Shown here piece after piece: positions 47,292 through 57,500 of a stretch of 64,000 bases of DNA; positions within the stretch are counted from its first letter, which is position 1; every line of letters starts with the position of its first letter. Location: NCBI GenBank assembly GCA_028386065.3, contig JAKUCV010001444.1:62001-126000 (forward strand). The letters run 5' to 3'. The stretch comes from Turnera subulata (Eukaryota; Streptophyta; Magnoliopsida; Malpighiales; Passifloraceae). The position numbers and the translations under genes were made by a program. The notes beneath the pieces were generated by a model that was given only the letters and a program-made list of their open reading frames with translations, ran no database searches and had not been told where the DNA came from.

Positions 47292-48476
47292 ATGGCCAAG
47301 ATGAGTGATAATTTCCATGCTAAAGTGCTCCAATGGATGGCTAGTGTCCCTCAAGAGTGTCATCTTAATTTTACATTATCGTGGCTGTATGTGCTATTCT
47401 CCTTGCACTCTGTGCGGATATATGAGAACTTTATTTGTGCTGCTGCTCTCTTCTGGGATCAAGACAATCGTGTGTTCCGTATCGGCTCGGGTCAACTTGA
47501 GTTGTGTCCCACCTTTGACGAGTTCAACGCTTTCCTTAATGGCAAAGCTATGAAGGAACTTGCTATGGTATCTTCTACTGACCATGTCGAGAAAGAAGTC
47601 AGCCAATTTCTCTCCTTTGCTGACGGGAAAATTGATCTTTTCATGAATTTAAATGGTCACTTAGACTTATCCAAGTTGGTGGACCTTTATCTGCCTTCTG
47701 ACCCCTCATCCCCGCGATTCCAATCTTACATGGCGAAAGGAGAAGCGCAACCCCGCCCTTGCACATGTGATGGTGAGTGAGTTCCTCCTGGTGGGAACTC
47801 CAAGGCACATTCCCTTTGAGTGTTGGTGCCTTAGTGGCACGACTATTCAAGAAGAGGAGCCGTACTCCTGCGATTTTGGGTGAAAACCTAAACTGCTTAG
47901 ACAACCTTGTGAAAGATCCTGAAGTTCCGCTGACTGGTTCTCCCCTTCTTCTCCAAGTACTCTTTCCCCTTCCTTCGATTCCTCGTAATACTCTCGCATT
48001 TTATACTAATCTCAACCTTCTACAGATGTGGTTGTATGAACATCTTCGGCTAATCGAACCCCCATGGGATGGACCCTACTCTTCAAGGAACTTCTGAGAC
48101 CGCAGGGTGACTGTCTCCTTTCCCTCTGTTGGAGAATGGCTCATATACCTACAGGGTATCAATAGCGACCACATCGTCTGGTTCTACGACTGGCTGGTCA
48201 TGTAAAAGGTGTTCATATGCACGCTATCCTGGGACATCGTGTTCCTTCCTAGCAATGAGAAGCTCATTTACTATCGCCCCGCCAGGATCCTTAGACAGTT
48301 TGGCCATACTCAAACAGTGCTGCCACGGCTTCAACCATCGATCGTCGGGGCCATGGATGTTCATGCAATGAAGCTTGCCAAGGGATGTTGGGGTTTGCCC
48401 GGAATGATTATGTTGGTCGCTACTTTGACATTATGCCCTCTTTATCTTATCAAGCATGGCTGGAAAAGAGCACGTT
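47292..48476 (+). pseudogene. Antisense ORF of Tat/Ogre element (DUF7745/PMD-like), broken
   Basis: ATG 47292 opens 162 codons. The pattern WDQDNRVFRIGSGQLELCPT followed by FDEFNAFLNG is like the conserved core of the plant mobile domain/DUF7745 group, where a W-D-x-x-x-x-x-F-x-x-G block leads into C/L-P-T-x-x-E-F. The frame ends at TGA 47778. Similarity continues in other frames: LQMWLYEHLRLIEPPWDGPY (about 48024), VGEWLIYLQGIN, IVWFYDWLV and CWGLPGMIMLVATLTL (about 48385), ending near 48476. Extra ORFs antisense to gag-pol between pol and the 3' LTR are known for Tat-lineage elements. The function of such proteins is unclear. This copy has at least two lesions and is not functional as read. 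Confidence 0.65.
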
Positions 48477-49155
48477 AGAGTCTCTCTCATCTTTCTAAGA
48501 GGAATCTATCTGGAAGCTTCTGCCCCTAAGTCATCGGAGTCTCAAAGAATGTCGGCGCCGAGCACAAGAGGCACAGGAAGGATTGATGTTTTACTTAGGA
48601 TCTACTTTCTACATTTACAATGCATGCAAACAAATGAGTAAAAACACTCCCCCTTTATCCATGTCATTAATTTTTAAGCTTCCATTGGTAAAAAAGACTG
48701 AACCCTAGTTGGGCTGCCTACGTATTCATGGCTCATCATTTTTCTCTCTCTTTTTTTTTTTATGTGAGCACACGAAATCGTGTCTACATAGTTCTTTTTA
48801 CAAAAGTTTGGCGCTCGGTTAATTCTCAAAACTTTTGTCACGTCTCTTGAGTGTGTCTTGCCTTTTATTTTTAGGACTCGTTGTTGGAGTTTCAAGGATT
48901 ATACCGATCAATGTTTTTGTCAATGTTAGCCCTTAAATTAATTTTCACGAATTTTTAGGGAGTTCATTCATCATTAGATCCACACACATTGCTCATGCAA
49001 AAAAGTATCTAAGCAAACATCAATATAAAGAAAGGGTGCCTCTTTTATTCGTAAATTAAAACGACCACTAAACTCGCAGGCTATAAACTTAGCTCAAACT
49101 TAAACTTTTGTGGACTCTTGTCCTTATTCGATACCCATCCCTTAATCTTCCACGA

Positions 49156-50221
49156 TCATTCCTCCTCGTCCCCGAACATGCGCTTATAACCAAAATCTTC
49201 CTCTTCCTCCTCCGCATGGCTTTCTTCTTTTTCATCTATCTCGAGACAGCAATCAAAGAACAGTTCAAAACCCGGCCAACGAGCCTTATGATGAGACAGA
49301 CCCATGGCTAGGGGAATCCACAGAAGGGGAAATCTTCTCCTTCTTTCACAAAGTGTCCGTTCAAGGTCTTGAAATACGGTGCCATGGTGATTTCCCATCT
49401 TCGCTTATTCTTCTTCACTAGTGCCTTCATCCGAACTTTTTCTCTTTGTTCTTCCAATTCTGCGGGTGTTGGGGTATAGCCTAGACCGAATGGTGGCACC
49501 ACTTTTTGGGGGGGGGGGGGGGGTGGAGGGTAAGGGATCTCCATTACTCCTTGTTGTCTTCTTCCTATTCCTATGGCTGGGAAGTACTTCATTTTCCTCA
49601 TGATCCCCATTATCGTCGGGTTGCCGCATGGGTTATAATAAGGAGACAGGATGACACTCCTCTCTGGTGTCCATGTTATCGCACCTATAAGTTCAAATGT
49701 AAATCCAGACAGGGTCACTTCTTCCTCTCCCTCAATTCCGAACACCAGTTTGATACTACTCCCGAATGCATCTTCTTTGACTGTGACCATGCCTCCCGTA
49801 TATGGAAATCGGAGCATCTGATGCAAAGTGAAGGCTACTGCCCGAGCTTGGTGTAGGCAAGGCCTCCCCAGAAGTAGGTTAAAACTGGATGCTATATCCA
49901 GCACCTGGAACTCCACCGTAAAAGAGGCGGGCCCTATAGTTATTTCCAGCCTTATCATCCATATTACTCTCTTTTGGCGTTGTCGTATGCTCTCACCAAT
50001 GTTCGAGAAGGTAAGAAGTCTTCAGTACCGAATCCCAACAAACTTGCCACCTTTAATGGGAAAACGTTCAGGACTGACCCATTATCGATTAGCACCAAAA
50101 GGATTTGACTCCCCTTTGCATGAACAGTGATATGTAGGGCCTTGGCGTGTGCCCCTTTATCCGGGCTCAGATCCTTGTCAGAGAAGGAGATTAAGTTATT
50201 CGTGCCTAAAGAGGCTATCAT
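49156..50221 (-). pseudogene. Tat/Ogre protease region, frameshifted
   Basis: Minus-strand reading begins with the typical pre-protease sequence (NLISFSDKDLSPDKG, then ALHITVHAKG). It continues into the aspartic protease active site LIDNGSVLNVFPL and, after a frameshift near 49960, FTVEFQVLDIASSFNLLLGR and CLHQARAVAFTLHQMLRF, the protease flap and C-terminal part. A linker with a poly-Pro run over a 16-base G homopolymer (about 49507-49522) and TPTPAELEEQREKVRMKALV follows, and a second frameshift near 49400 leads to an acidic tail ending at 49156. RT should come next but is absent. The Asp-Asn-Gly triad is intact, but the gene is dead. Confidence 0.8.
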
Positions 50222-50360
50222 GTTTGCCAGCTCTTCAGGTGCGGTGTCAATGGGGACTTGGGCCTTGCCGAAAACTTATGGGACTTTATTATGGCGTAGT
50301 CGGGAAGACATCAACAATCCCCAAATTGACACGTGCATCTTCTTCAATTGCTTGATCACT

Positions 50361-50514
50361 GCAAAAATAATATACGTATAAGGATTTTATTGAAACGATA
50401 TAGTATGGAAGCCATTAAGAATATTGAAAAAATTAAATTTAATTTTTTCAATATTCTTAATGGCTTCCATACTATATCGTTTCAATAAAATCCTTATACG
50501 TATATTATTTTTGC
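50361..50514. repeat. Perfect 154-bp palindrome, no spacer
   Basis: Two 77-bp arms (50361-50437 and 50438-50514) are exact reverse complements and meet at AAA|TTT. Each arm runs from GCAAAAATAATATACGTATA to GAAAAAATTAAA. The right flank continues AATCGCCCCCTCCTTTG, a phrase also next to other arm copies. Confidence 0.95.
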
Positions 50515-51487
50515 AATCGCCCCCTCCTTTGTTGGGTGCATTTTTTGACATAATATGTAAAGGAATATTGTGCAACACCTGATGAGGCTGCAATATGTGG
50601 GGATTGCATGGGTGTAACCCCATTATGAATGGGTACCAAATCATTAACTTGAGTAATCAACCTATAGATGAAAGAAGGATTTTTTTTTTAATTTTTTTAA
50701 TGGAGTTCTATGTGTTTGTTAACAATTAGTAATATAGTTCGTAATGGATCTTAGTAACAATAAAGGATTTTGAAGTCATAAACATTCCAAGAATAGTGTA
50801 AAGAACAAATCAAACAGGACCACGATTTATTAACAATCAAAAAGTACGATATCAAATATATAAAGTATAGTTTTTTTACAAGAAAAAAATAAAGTAGAGT
50901 TTTTGTTTATGCTAAAAAAGGTAGAGTTAATTATCGAGCAACATATCATATATATCAGTGCCTTCTCTATATATTTCAAAGACATAAATAAAATTATTTT
51001 TTTAAATTTAATTTTTTCAATATTCTTAATGGCTTCCATACTATATCGTTTCAATAAAATCCTTATACGTATATTATTTTTGCTGGAAGCCATTAAGAAT
51101 ATTGAAAAAATTAAATTTAAAAAAATAATAATAAAAAGACAGATTATTATAAATAAAATTATTTTTTTAAATTTAATTTTTTTAATATTCTTAATGGCTT
51201 CCATACTATATCGTTTCAATAAAATCCTTATACGTATATTATTTTTGCAATCGCCCCCTCCTTTGTCGGGTGCATTTTTTGTCATTCCCGAGCCCAAGTC
51301 TATTCTGGCCTAAGGTTCTATCCGTGTTGGTAAGTTTCCGGCCACGCACACTCACTCCCCGGTCTCGATATTCCACTATTAAAATGCACCCGACAAAGAA
51401 GGGGGCGATTGCAAAAATAATATACGTATAAGGATTTTATTGAAACGATATAGTATGGAAGCCATTAAGAATATTGAAAAAATTAAA
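50361..51487. repeat. Cluster of 77-bp arm copies in both orientations
   Basis: Besides the palindrome, full-length arms lie at 51007-51083, 51172-51248 (one base different) and, inverted, 51411-51487. A 32-bp inverted piece at 51084-51115 directly abuts the third arm. Arms at 51172 and 51411 carry matching outer flanks (AATCGCCCCCTCCTTTGTCG), extending the inverted repeat beyond 77 bp. The cluster separates the gag end from the protease of element A. The stretch 50515-51006 shows no gene. Confidence 0.9.
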
Positions 51488-51932
51488 TTTAAAAAAATAA
51501 TAATAAAAAAAACATCCTCCTCAGGTTCCACTACTGCCGCTTCCTCAGGTTCATCAAGTCGTAGGGGAGCTCGTTCAGTTACCCGCCTGGACCTTGTGAT
51601 GACATCCACTTCCTCATCTGAATCAATATACTCACCTAGGTCGAGTATTAAACAGTCCTGCTTTCGCAAGGTTTCAGCTGATATAACATCAATCTCCCCA
51701 TATAGGGCAGCGGGTTTGTCTAGGTATTAGGCCTTTGAGGCAAGATGATCTCATTTCTTTCTACTAGATCTTGGATCTCATGACGGAGTCGTGTGCAGAT
51801 GTCAGTGGTGTGATCGGTCATGGGTAGATCGGGTCTGGGCTCTAATGGCTGCAAATGTGTATAGTTCATAATTGGATCATATACTTCAAGTGAGCAAAAT
51901 AAACAAACAAATACAAATACGAAATAAAACAC
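51488..51932 (-). pseudogene. Tat/Ogre gag C-terminal/gag-pro fragment
   Basis: Minus-strand peptides include LPMTDHTTDICTRLRHEIQD and LVERNEIILPQRPNT, then in another frame TNPLPYMGEI and SRRVTERAPLRLDEPEEAAV. A lead of the type H-x-I-Q-D-L-V-E-x followed by PN-x-x-TNPLP is what I know from the end of gag in Tat/Ogre elements. A frameshift and stop near 51720 break it. Reading beyond 51488 enters the palindrome arm and gives a spurious hydrophobic tail. Confidence 0.6.
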
Positions 51933-52081
51933 ATAATATTCACATATTTGAGCTTGCGCCTCATCCGTTTGAGACTACATACGTACCCCTTGGGTTCAAA
52001 GCTCTCATAGTTCTTCCCCAAAAGGGAACCCCTATCGTCTGCCCAGATTTCAAAATCTTTTCAAAATCCTAGGTGACCACC

Positions 52082-52480
52082 TCAGGACACATTCTCAAAA
52101 CTTTTGAGTATAATCATCTAAAGGTCCCATTCCTTTAGACACATAAAACATCTTTTGATTAAAAACATCTAAAGGCCCCATTCCTTTAGACACATAAATT
52201 ATATTTTTATTAAAAACATCTAAAGGCCCAATTCCCTTAGACATGTAAAACATTTTTTCTTTGAAGAATCTAAAGGTCCAATTCTTTTAGACTTTAGTGA
52301 TTAAAGGATCCCATTTCCTTAAACAAATCATCTTTTCTTTGAAGAATCTAAAGGTCCCATTCCTTGGTTAAAGGATCCCATTTCCTTAAACAAAAACAAA
52401 ATATATCATATTTGAAGAATCTAAAGGTCTTATTCCCTTATATTTTAAAGGATCTCATTTCTTTAAACACAAACAAAACT
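52082..52480. repeat. Degenerate tandem repeat (ATCTAAAGG..CCATTCC..TTAGAC)
   Basis: Units of about 55-65 bp repeat CATCTAAAGGYCCCATTCCT and TTAGACACATAAA, with later variants TTAAAGGATCCCATTTCCTT. Confidence 0.85.
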
Positions 52481-52740
52481 TTTTTTTCTTTTTAATGCAT
52501 TTTTCTTAATGCAATTTTCAAAGCATGAGAATGCAACTAATATATTCTTGTGGTGTTTAACCATTCTAGACTTGTTTCTTTAGTGTGACTACACTAAGAA
52601 GGACAAAGATGAGTTTAGTTCTAACTCATTCTAACCAAAGATCCCAACTAGGATGCAACATACTCTTTGATGTGTTCTTAGATGCATATCCTGTCTATGT
52701 TTATGCAAAGATGCAAGTTTTATCTAAAAAAATGCATTAG

Positions 52741-52985
52741 AAGAGGGTGTATAAACCCGGATTGATGTTTGAAATGGGTATACAAACCCGAAACTAGATG
52801 TTCTTAGGAATGGGTTGTCTAATCCAAAACATGATTTTTGAAGAGTATGGTGTACACACCCGAATTCATTACTTGAATTGGGTGCACAAACCCGTTTTTA
52901 GACACCTTGAAATGGGTGTTCAAACCCGGATTTTGTTCCTCGGGAATGGGTTGTCTAACCCGAATTTTGATTTTGAGAAAATGTG
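52741..52985. repeat. Degenerate tandem repeat (GGGTnnnCAAACCCG)
   Basis: About seven short inverted GGGT...ACCC units (for example AATGGGTGTTCAAACCCGGA) spaced about 30-40 bp apart. Each unit can fold into a small hairpin. Confidence 0.75.
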
Positions 52986-53847
52986 TACGAGAGCCACTTT
53001 AGGGATCGGGACATTCGTAATGCCGACAAATAATCCTTTAGAGGTCCCCAAACACAAACAAAGCACACCATTCACACAATCATAGCATTCAAACAAATCA
53101 CCTCAACGAAATTTCGGCGTTACAACGCCTTACAAAAACATGTATTTTCTAATAAAATTTTGGCATTATAATACCTTCATCAAAGCACATAAGAGGGATT
53201 AAAAATAACCTTTGAAAGTATTCTCCGTGTTCTAACCCGATGAACTTGTGGAAGTCGGGGTACTACCCTTTTCCTTGGCTCAACTGTGTTCTAACAATTG
53301 GGAGAAAAGCGAGACACAAACGGGGAGAGGTAACTACCAATCCCGCTTGGAATGCGTAGGAAGACGACGACTTCGCGCCCGAATTCCAATCTTAAAGGGG
53401 GACAAGAGAGATAGAAGAGGGCGAATATCAAACCCTTTATTCAACTTAGAGTGAAACGGGGAGGGAGATAGAAAAGTGCAAAAATGTGCACTGGAGTGTA
53501 ACTACTCTCAGGGTAGGAGCATGGCTCCCGGGGTAAAGAAAACTGAAGAGGGGAACCCCCTATTTATAGTTTTCTTGGATGGCAATGTCCGTAAATTTTC
53601 AAAGATGTGGATTCTTGACCTAAAGCCATGACCCAATGTCAAGAGACATGGCTTGGAGTCAAAAATGGTTTAGTCAAGGAAAAGGACCCGCCGGGACCTC
53701 GAAAAATTCTCGAAAAAATACGAGAGATGCGGCTCGAACTCCGGGGCACTCTTTTGAATTTTCATGCATTTTGGGCAAACACAAGATTTTTTATGGTTTT
53801 TCTAAGATCGAAGGGTCCGTGATCCCGGCCTATACGTGACCTACGGT

Positions 53848-55457
53848 TGTGAGAACCCGACCCAAAATTAATTGAGCCTTCTCATCTATTCCTTTTCACC
53901 TTCTTTCTCGGGTCAATCTCATGTCAATGGAGTCGCCACCTAAATTTTATTAAAGGAAAAAATTTGGGAAAAACCTTTTTATGACTCCTTTAGGCAACAT
54001 GGTCATGGCGAACCAAAGACATGGGATCAGGGGTTCGTCACGGATGGGAAGGTGTTAGACACCCATCCGTGTTGGGTCGAAACCTTGTGCAATTGTAAAG
54101 TACAAGTGTGCCTTGTGTAGGTCTGCAAGTGTGGAAAGTAAAGAGAAGGGGAGAAGAAGAAGATTTGGCTTGCATCCCGTTGTAAAATCGAGACTACCTA
54201 CGTACCCGAATGACCGAGGTCAAAGCCACATAGTTCTAAACATGGCATTATGTCGCCACTTACATCATCAAAAGTATCCTCATATAGCCAGCAAAAATCA
54301 ACCAAAAGGGTTTAGTGTTACCTCGTGTAGCCCTCCTCTAGCTCCTTGTGTTGGGTTGTGTTCTCCACCCACCTTCTTGCCGCTTCTTAGCTCAATGGTT
54401 GATCCTCTTCTTGATTCTTCCTTGCTGGACTATGGCTGATGCTCCCCACGAAAATTCTCCAGAGTTTCTGCCTAAGAATATATTTCTAAGCTTGGAGAGG
54501 TATAGTTTCCCCAAGCAAGAAAGCTTATGAGTGTGTATGTGAATGATCATGTGTGTCCTTTGAAATGTGAGGGAAGGGTCTTACTTATAGTATTCTGGGA
54601 AGTCTAGGAGTGTGGACCTACTTAATGGTGAAGATCATGCCCGAAAATCTGGACCAAAACCGCGTAGGATCGAATTAGAAACAAAAATCGGAAAAATCGG
54701 GGATTTTGGGCACCCATGACCGCCATAGCCGGCGGTCATCTGCGGGATGACCACCAGTGCCGCCGGTCATGTGTGGATGTCCGCCAGCACCTGGTGGTCG
54801 TCGCGAGATGACTGCCGGTCGCCCCGCGTGTCACCCGTTCTTTCCTTTTTTGACCACCAATCCCCCTAATTCAGCTCTGATTTGATCCTACCGCGTAATC
54901 AACCCCTAATCAACCCAGAATCACTCCATTACTTGATTATTACTCCCCCCAATCATCTCCTAATTGATTGATCACACATTAAGTCCCCATTTCATGCCCA
55001 AATCATACCAAAAACACATTTACTATTTAAGGGATGATTTAACTTTGATTTTCCACGAAAATCTAAGCTAAAATTAGTCTACAGGTAATGTGTTTATGGG
55101 CTGCTCAACTCTGGAAGGCCCACATTTTATTAACTTAGGCCCTAAAATTCATACTTAACCCAAAAATAAATCATCTCATTATAATTGAGTTAAAATAAAC
55201 AAGACAACCCCAAATGAATAAAATGGGATATTATTTTGATGAACTAGGCTTTAGTATATTCTTATTCTAAGATTAAATCATCTCATTAATCCTAAGGTCC
55301 AAATAGATAAATCCCAATTCATAAAATATAAATTCCACTAAAATAAATTCCAAATGTGCCTTAGCCAAAGACCAAATCATCTCATTAATCTTATGGCTTA
55401 AGCATACTTGAAATCTGAATTAGAGGAATATTCATGGGTCAAATTTGGGTGTTCACA
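53848..55457 (-). mobile_element. Solo LTR of the Ogre-like family, target duplication ACGGT
   Basis: It starts TGTGAGAACCCGACCC and ends TTTGGGTGTTCACA on plus, 1,610 bp long. It is flanked by identical ACGGT at 53843-53847 and 55458-55462. It is homologous along its length to the LTRs at 36273 and 43644, including the GGGAAGGTGTTAGACACCCA and GGCGGTCAT blocks. The outer sequence rejoins cleanly across it. Confidence 0.9.
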
Positions 55458-55489
55458 ACGGTAGACCGAGAAAGGGGGCTGGAAAAGTT

Positions 55490-55670
55490 ACCCGGAGGCT
55501 AATCGGCCTCCAAGGGGCGACCTATGGTTTGGCCGGCCTCTCAGGGCCGACCCAAGCACCTGGCCGGCCTGGATGGGGCCAACTCAGTGGACTTGTCGGC
55601 CTTCCAGGGCCGACCCAGGTATCTGGTCGGCCTAGTGGGGCCGACTGCCCTTCCGGGCCCTTTTCTGACC
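55490..55670. repeat. GC-rich GGCCGGCCT/AGGGCCGACC array
   Basis: Units of about 30 bp alternate GGCCGGCCT-type and GGGCCGACCCA-type cores, separated by AGCACCTGGCC-like links. It encodes a Gly/Pro-rich ORF on plus (55445-55771) that is a by-product of the repeat. Confidence 0.8.
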
Positions 55671-56002
55671 CGATTCTCGACTTTTTCCTCCTTTTTAGCT
55701 ATGCCGGGTTCGTTCGTGACCTCATATTTCCTTTTCATCCCCCTGAGTCCTCCATTTTGAGCTCGGAATGATTTGACTGTATCCGGGACCTCCCAGGGCC
55801 AAAAATACGAGAACTTAACCAAGTTCTAAGAAATTTCGGGAAGCTCCGGAATGCTGTTTATCTGACAAATAGATGAATAAATGGTCATCACGACCTTCAG
55901 AAAATATTCTTGGGATTTTTCTGACTCTAATAACGCGATGGAGTTCAGGCGCGATAATCGATAAAGACATGAAAACGAAAGGGCAAAATTTGGGTGCTAA
56001 CA

Positions 56003-57500
56003 ATACGAAAACCCCCTTATAATAAAAACCTATTTATTTTACTACATCAGACATATACTGAAATATTTGAACTCTTAACTATTAATGCCTCAAAATTGTT
56101 GGTGTCTATAAGTATACTAAATTTATGTGTATCAATTCTTTCAGAATTTCTTTTATGATTATAAAAGTGAGAGCCATACATTAATTTAGTGTAAGCTAAA
56201 TAAGATGATAAGACATAATTTTTTTTGATAAAAAAAAAGATTAGATTGAGGAGAGGCTTCCCGTAAAGTGGGCTCAACCAATTTTTCCAATAATATTTAC
56301 ACATTACTTATCAAGAACCACAGTAGGTGGGATTCCATCTCTCAACCTATGGGAATGTTAAGTGAACATCAACCAACAACACCTTAATTTGACAAGAAAA
56401 TAAAATTATCTCCATATTTCTTATGCGAATTTAATTTTGATGAGAAACTTTAAGTAAAAGGAGATAACTGCATAATAATTACTTTTTTTTTTGGGTCGAT
56501 AGCGCGTATAATTACTTGAATGTAATGGAAGGGGTGGTATCTAACTATCTATAAGGGGAAAGGTCACTTGGATTCATATTAAGATGGGGGGAGCATGAGA
56601 GATCAGGAATATGAAGAGTACCCATGCGTGGAACCAATTGCACTTAAGCACTTCAACTATACAAATATCTGATGCGATGATATTTTGTGAACATTATTGC
56701 TACTCATTATGAATTTTGAAATATCTGCAAATCATGGCATTTGCTGTGGATCGTGTTAGAAGCGCGGGGAGCCCAAGTGTCATGTTTAGTTTAACCGTCG
56801 TGAAGACCAAAAAAAAAAAAAGAAATAAAAACTGTCGGCCAGTGGGCACGCGGATGTGACGTGCGGCCACGCGGCCGTCTGTTTGCTCAGTATCACCAGA
56901 TCAAATGAAAAATACTCATTAAAAAAAAACAAAAACAAAAATCAAATGGAAAACAAAAAGACAAATTAAAAAAAGAATGATTCCCAACGTCTGTGGGAAT
57001 TATCCAAAAAATAAATACCAAAACCCCGAAAAATATCCATCCAACCACCAAAGAAACAGTCAATTTTAAGAAACTTCTATATTCATTTCTTTTCATTTCA
57101 TTTTCATTTCATATGACAGGGAGGAAAAAAATCATATGAAGGAAAAAAAGAAGTAGAAGAAAAAGAAAAAGGCAAATTGTTGTTTTTCTTTTTTCTTAAA
57201 AAATAAGGGGGAAGAAATCATCAGATCACTAATTCACAATCAGAATCAGATCAGCTAAAGCCATCTTCCCATTTATATTTATATTTTTAAGCAACAATAA
57301 AGGAAGCAGCACGATACGACCACCACGGGTTCTTGTGCTTATAAATTGGCATTTATAATATAAAGAAGAAGAAGAAGAAGAAGAAGTAGTAGTAGAAGGG
57401 AAATAATCATAAAAAGCCTCTTTCCTAGCTGCGTTGACTGACGGTACTAATAAGAGTAGTAGGAGAAGAGAAGAAGAAAAGGTAGTGGGAGAGGGAAAGG
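56003..57500. other. Upstream region of the NCL gene
   Basis: AT-rich sequence without a recognisable gene or repeat family. A TATAAAT at 57340-57346, about 155 bases before the start codon, is a possible core promoter. A GAA/GTA triplet run lies at 57364-57396 in what is probably the 5' UTR. Confidence 0.5.
57364..57396. repeat. (GAA)n(GTA)n microsatellite
   Basis: About seven GAA triplets followed by three GTA triplets, roughly 105-135 bases before the NCL start codon. Confidence 0.9.

Larger units (their letters stand above)
33525..51932 (-). mobile_element. Tat/Ogre-type retrotransposon A, deleted and twice invaded
   Basis: Reading on minus: gag end (51932-51488), protease (50221-49156), an ORF on the opposite strand (47292-48476), tandem-repeat blocks (46870-46357 and 36045-35325) and a 3' LTR (35324-33525) preceded by CCAACGAGGGGC as PPT. 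RT, RNase H and integrase are absent between the protease and the antisense ORF. A solo LTR (36046-46354) carrying a further element splits the repeat block, and a palindrome cluster splits gag from protease. I see no matching 5' LTR, so the right limit is the end of recognisable coding sequence. Confidence 0.65.
52987..56002 (-). mobile_element. Candidate LTR of a related family, host of a solo LTR
   Basis: Outside the solo LTR at 53848-55457, this stretch has LTR features on minus: a TGTTAGCACCCAAATTTTGC start (56002) and a TATA box (53570-53579, CTATAAATA on minus). There is also GC-rich repeated sequence, and no ORFs. The far end near 52987 (TGTACGAGAG on plus) is only a guess and the flanks do not match, so the limits are uncertain. 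Confidence 0.35.

Noticed and set aside
51379..51669. Hydrophobic C-terminus of a minus ORF (possible membrane segment)
   Set aside because: The hydrophobic part is the translated palindrome arm; the same peptide appears from other arm copies.
33525..55457. LTRs at 33525 and 53848 as the two ends of one large element
   Set aside because: The copy at 53848 has its own perfect ACGGT duplication, and the outer flank of the copy at 33525 (CGCCT) is not found at its right end. Lengths also differ (1,800 and 1,610 bp).
55445..55771. Gly/Pro-rich 108-codon ORF
   Set aside because: Encoded by the GC-rich tandem array; no conserved domain.
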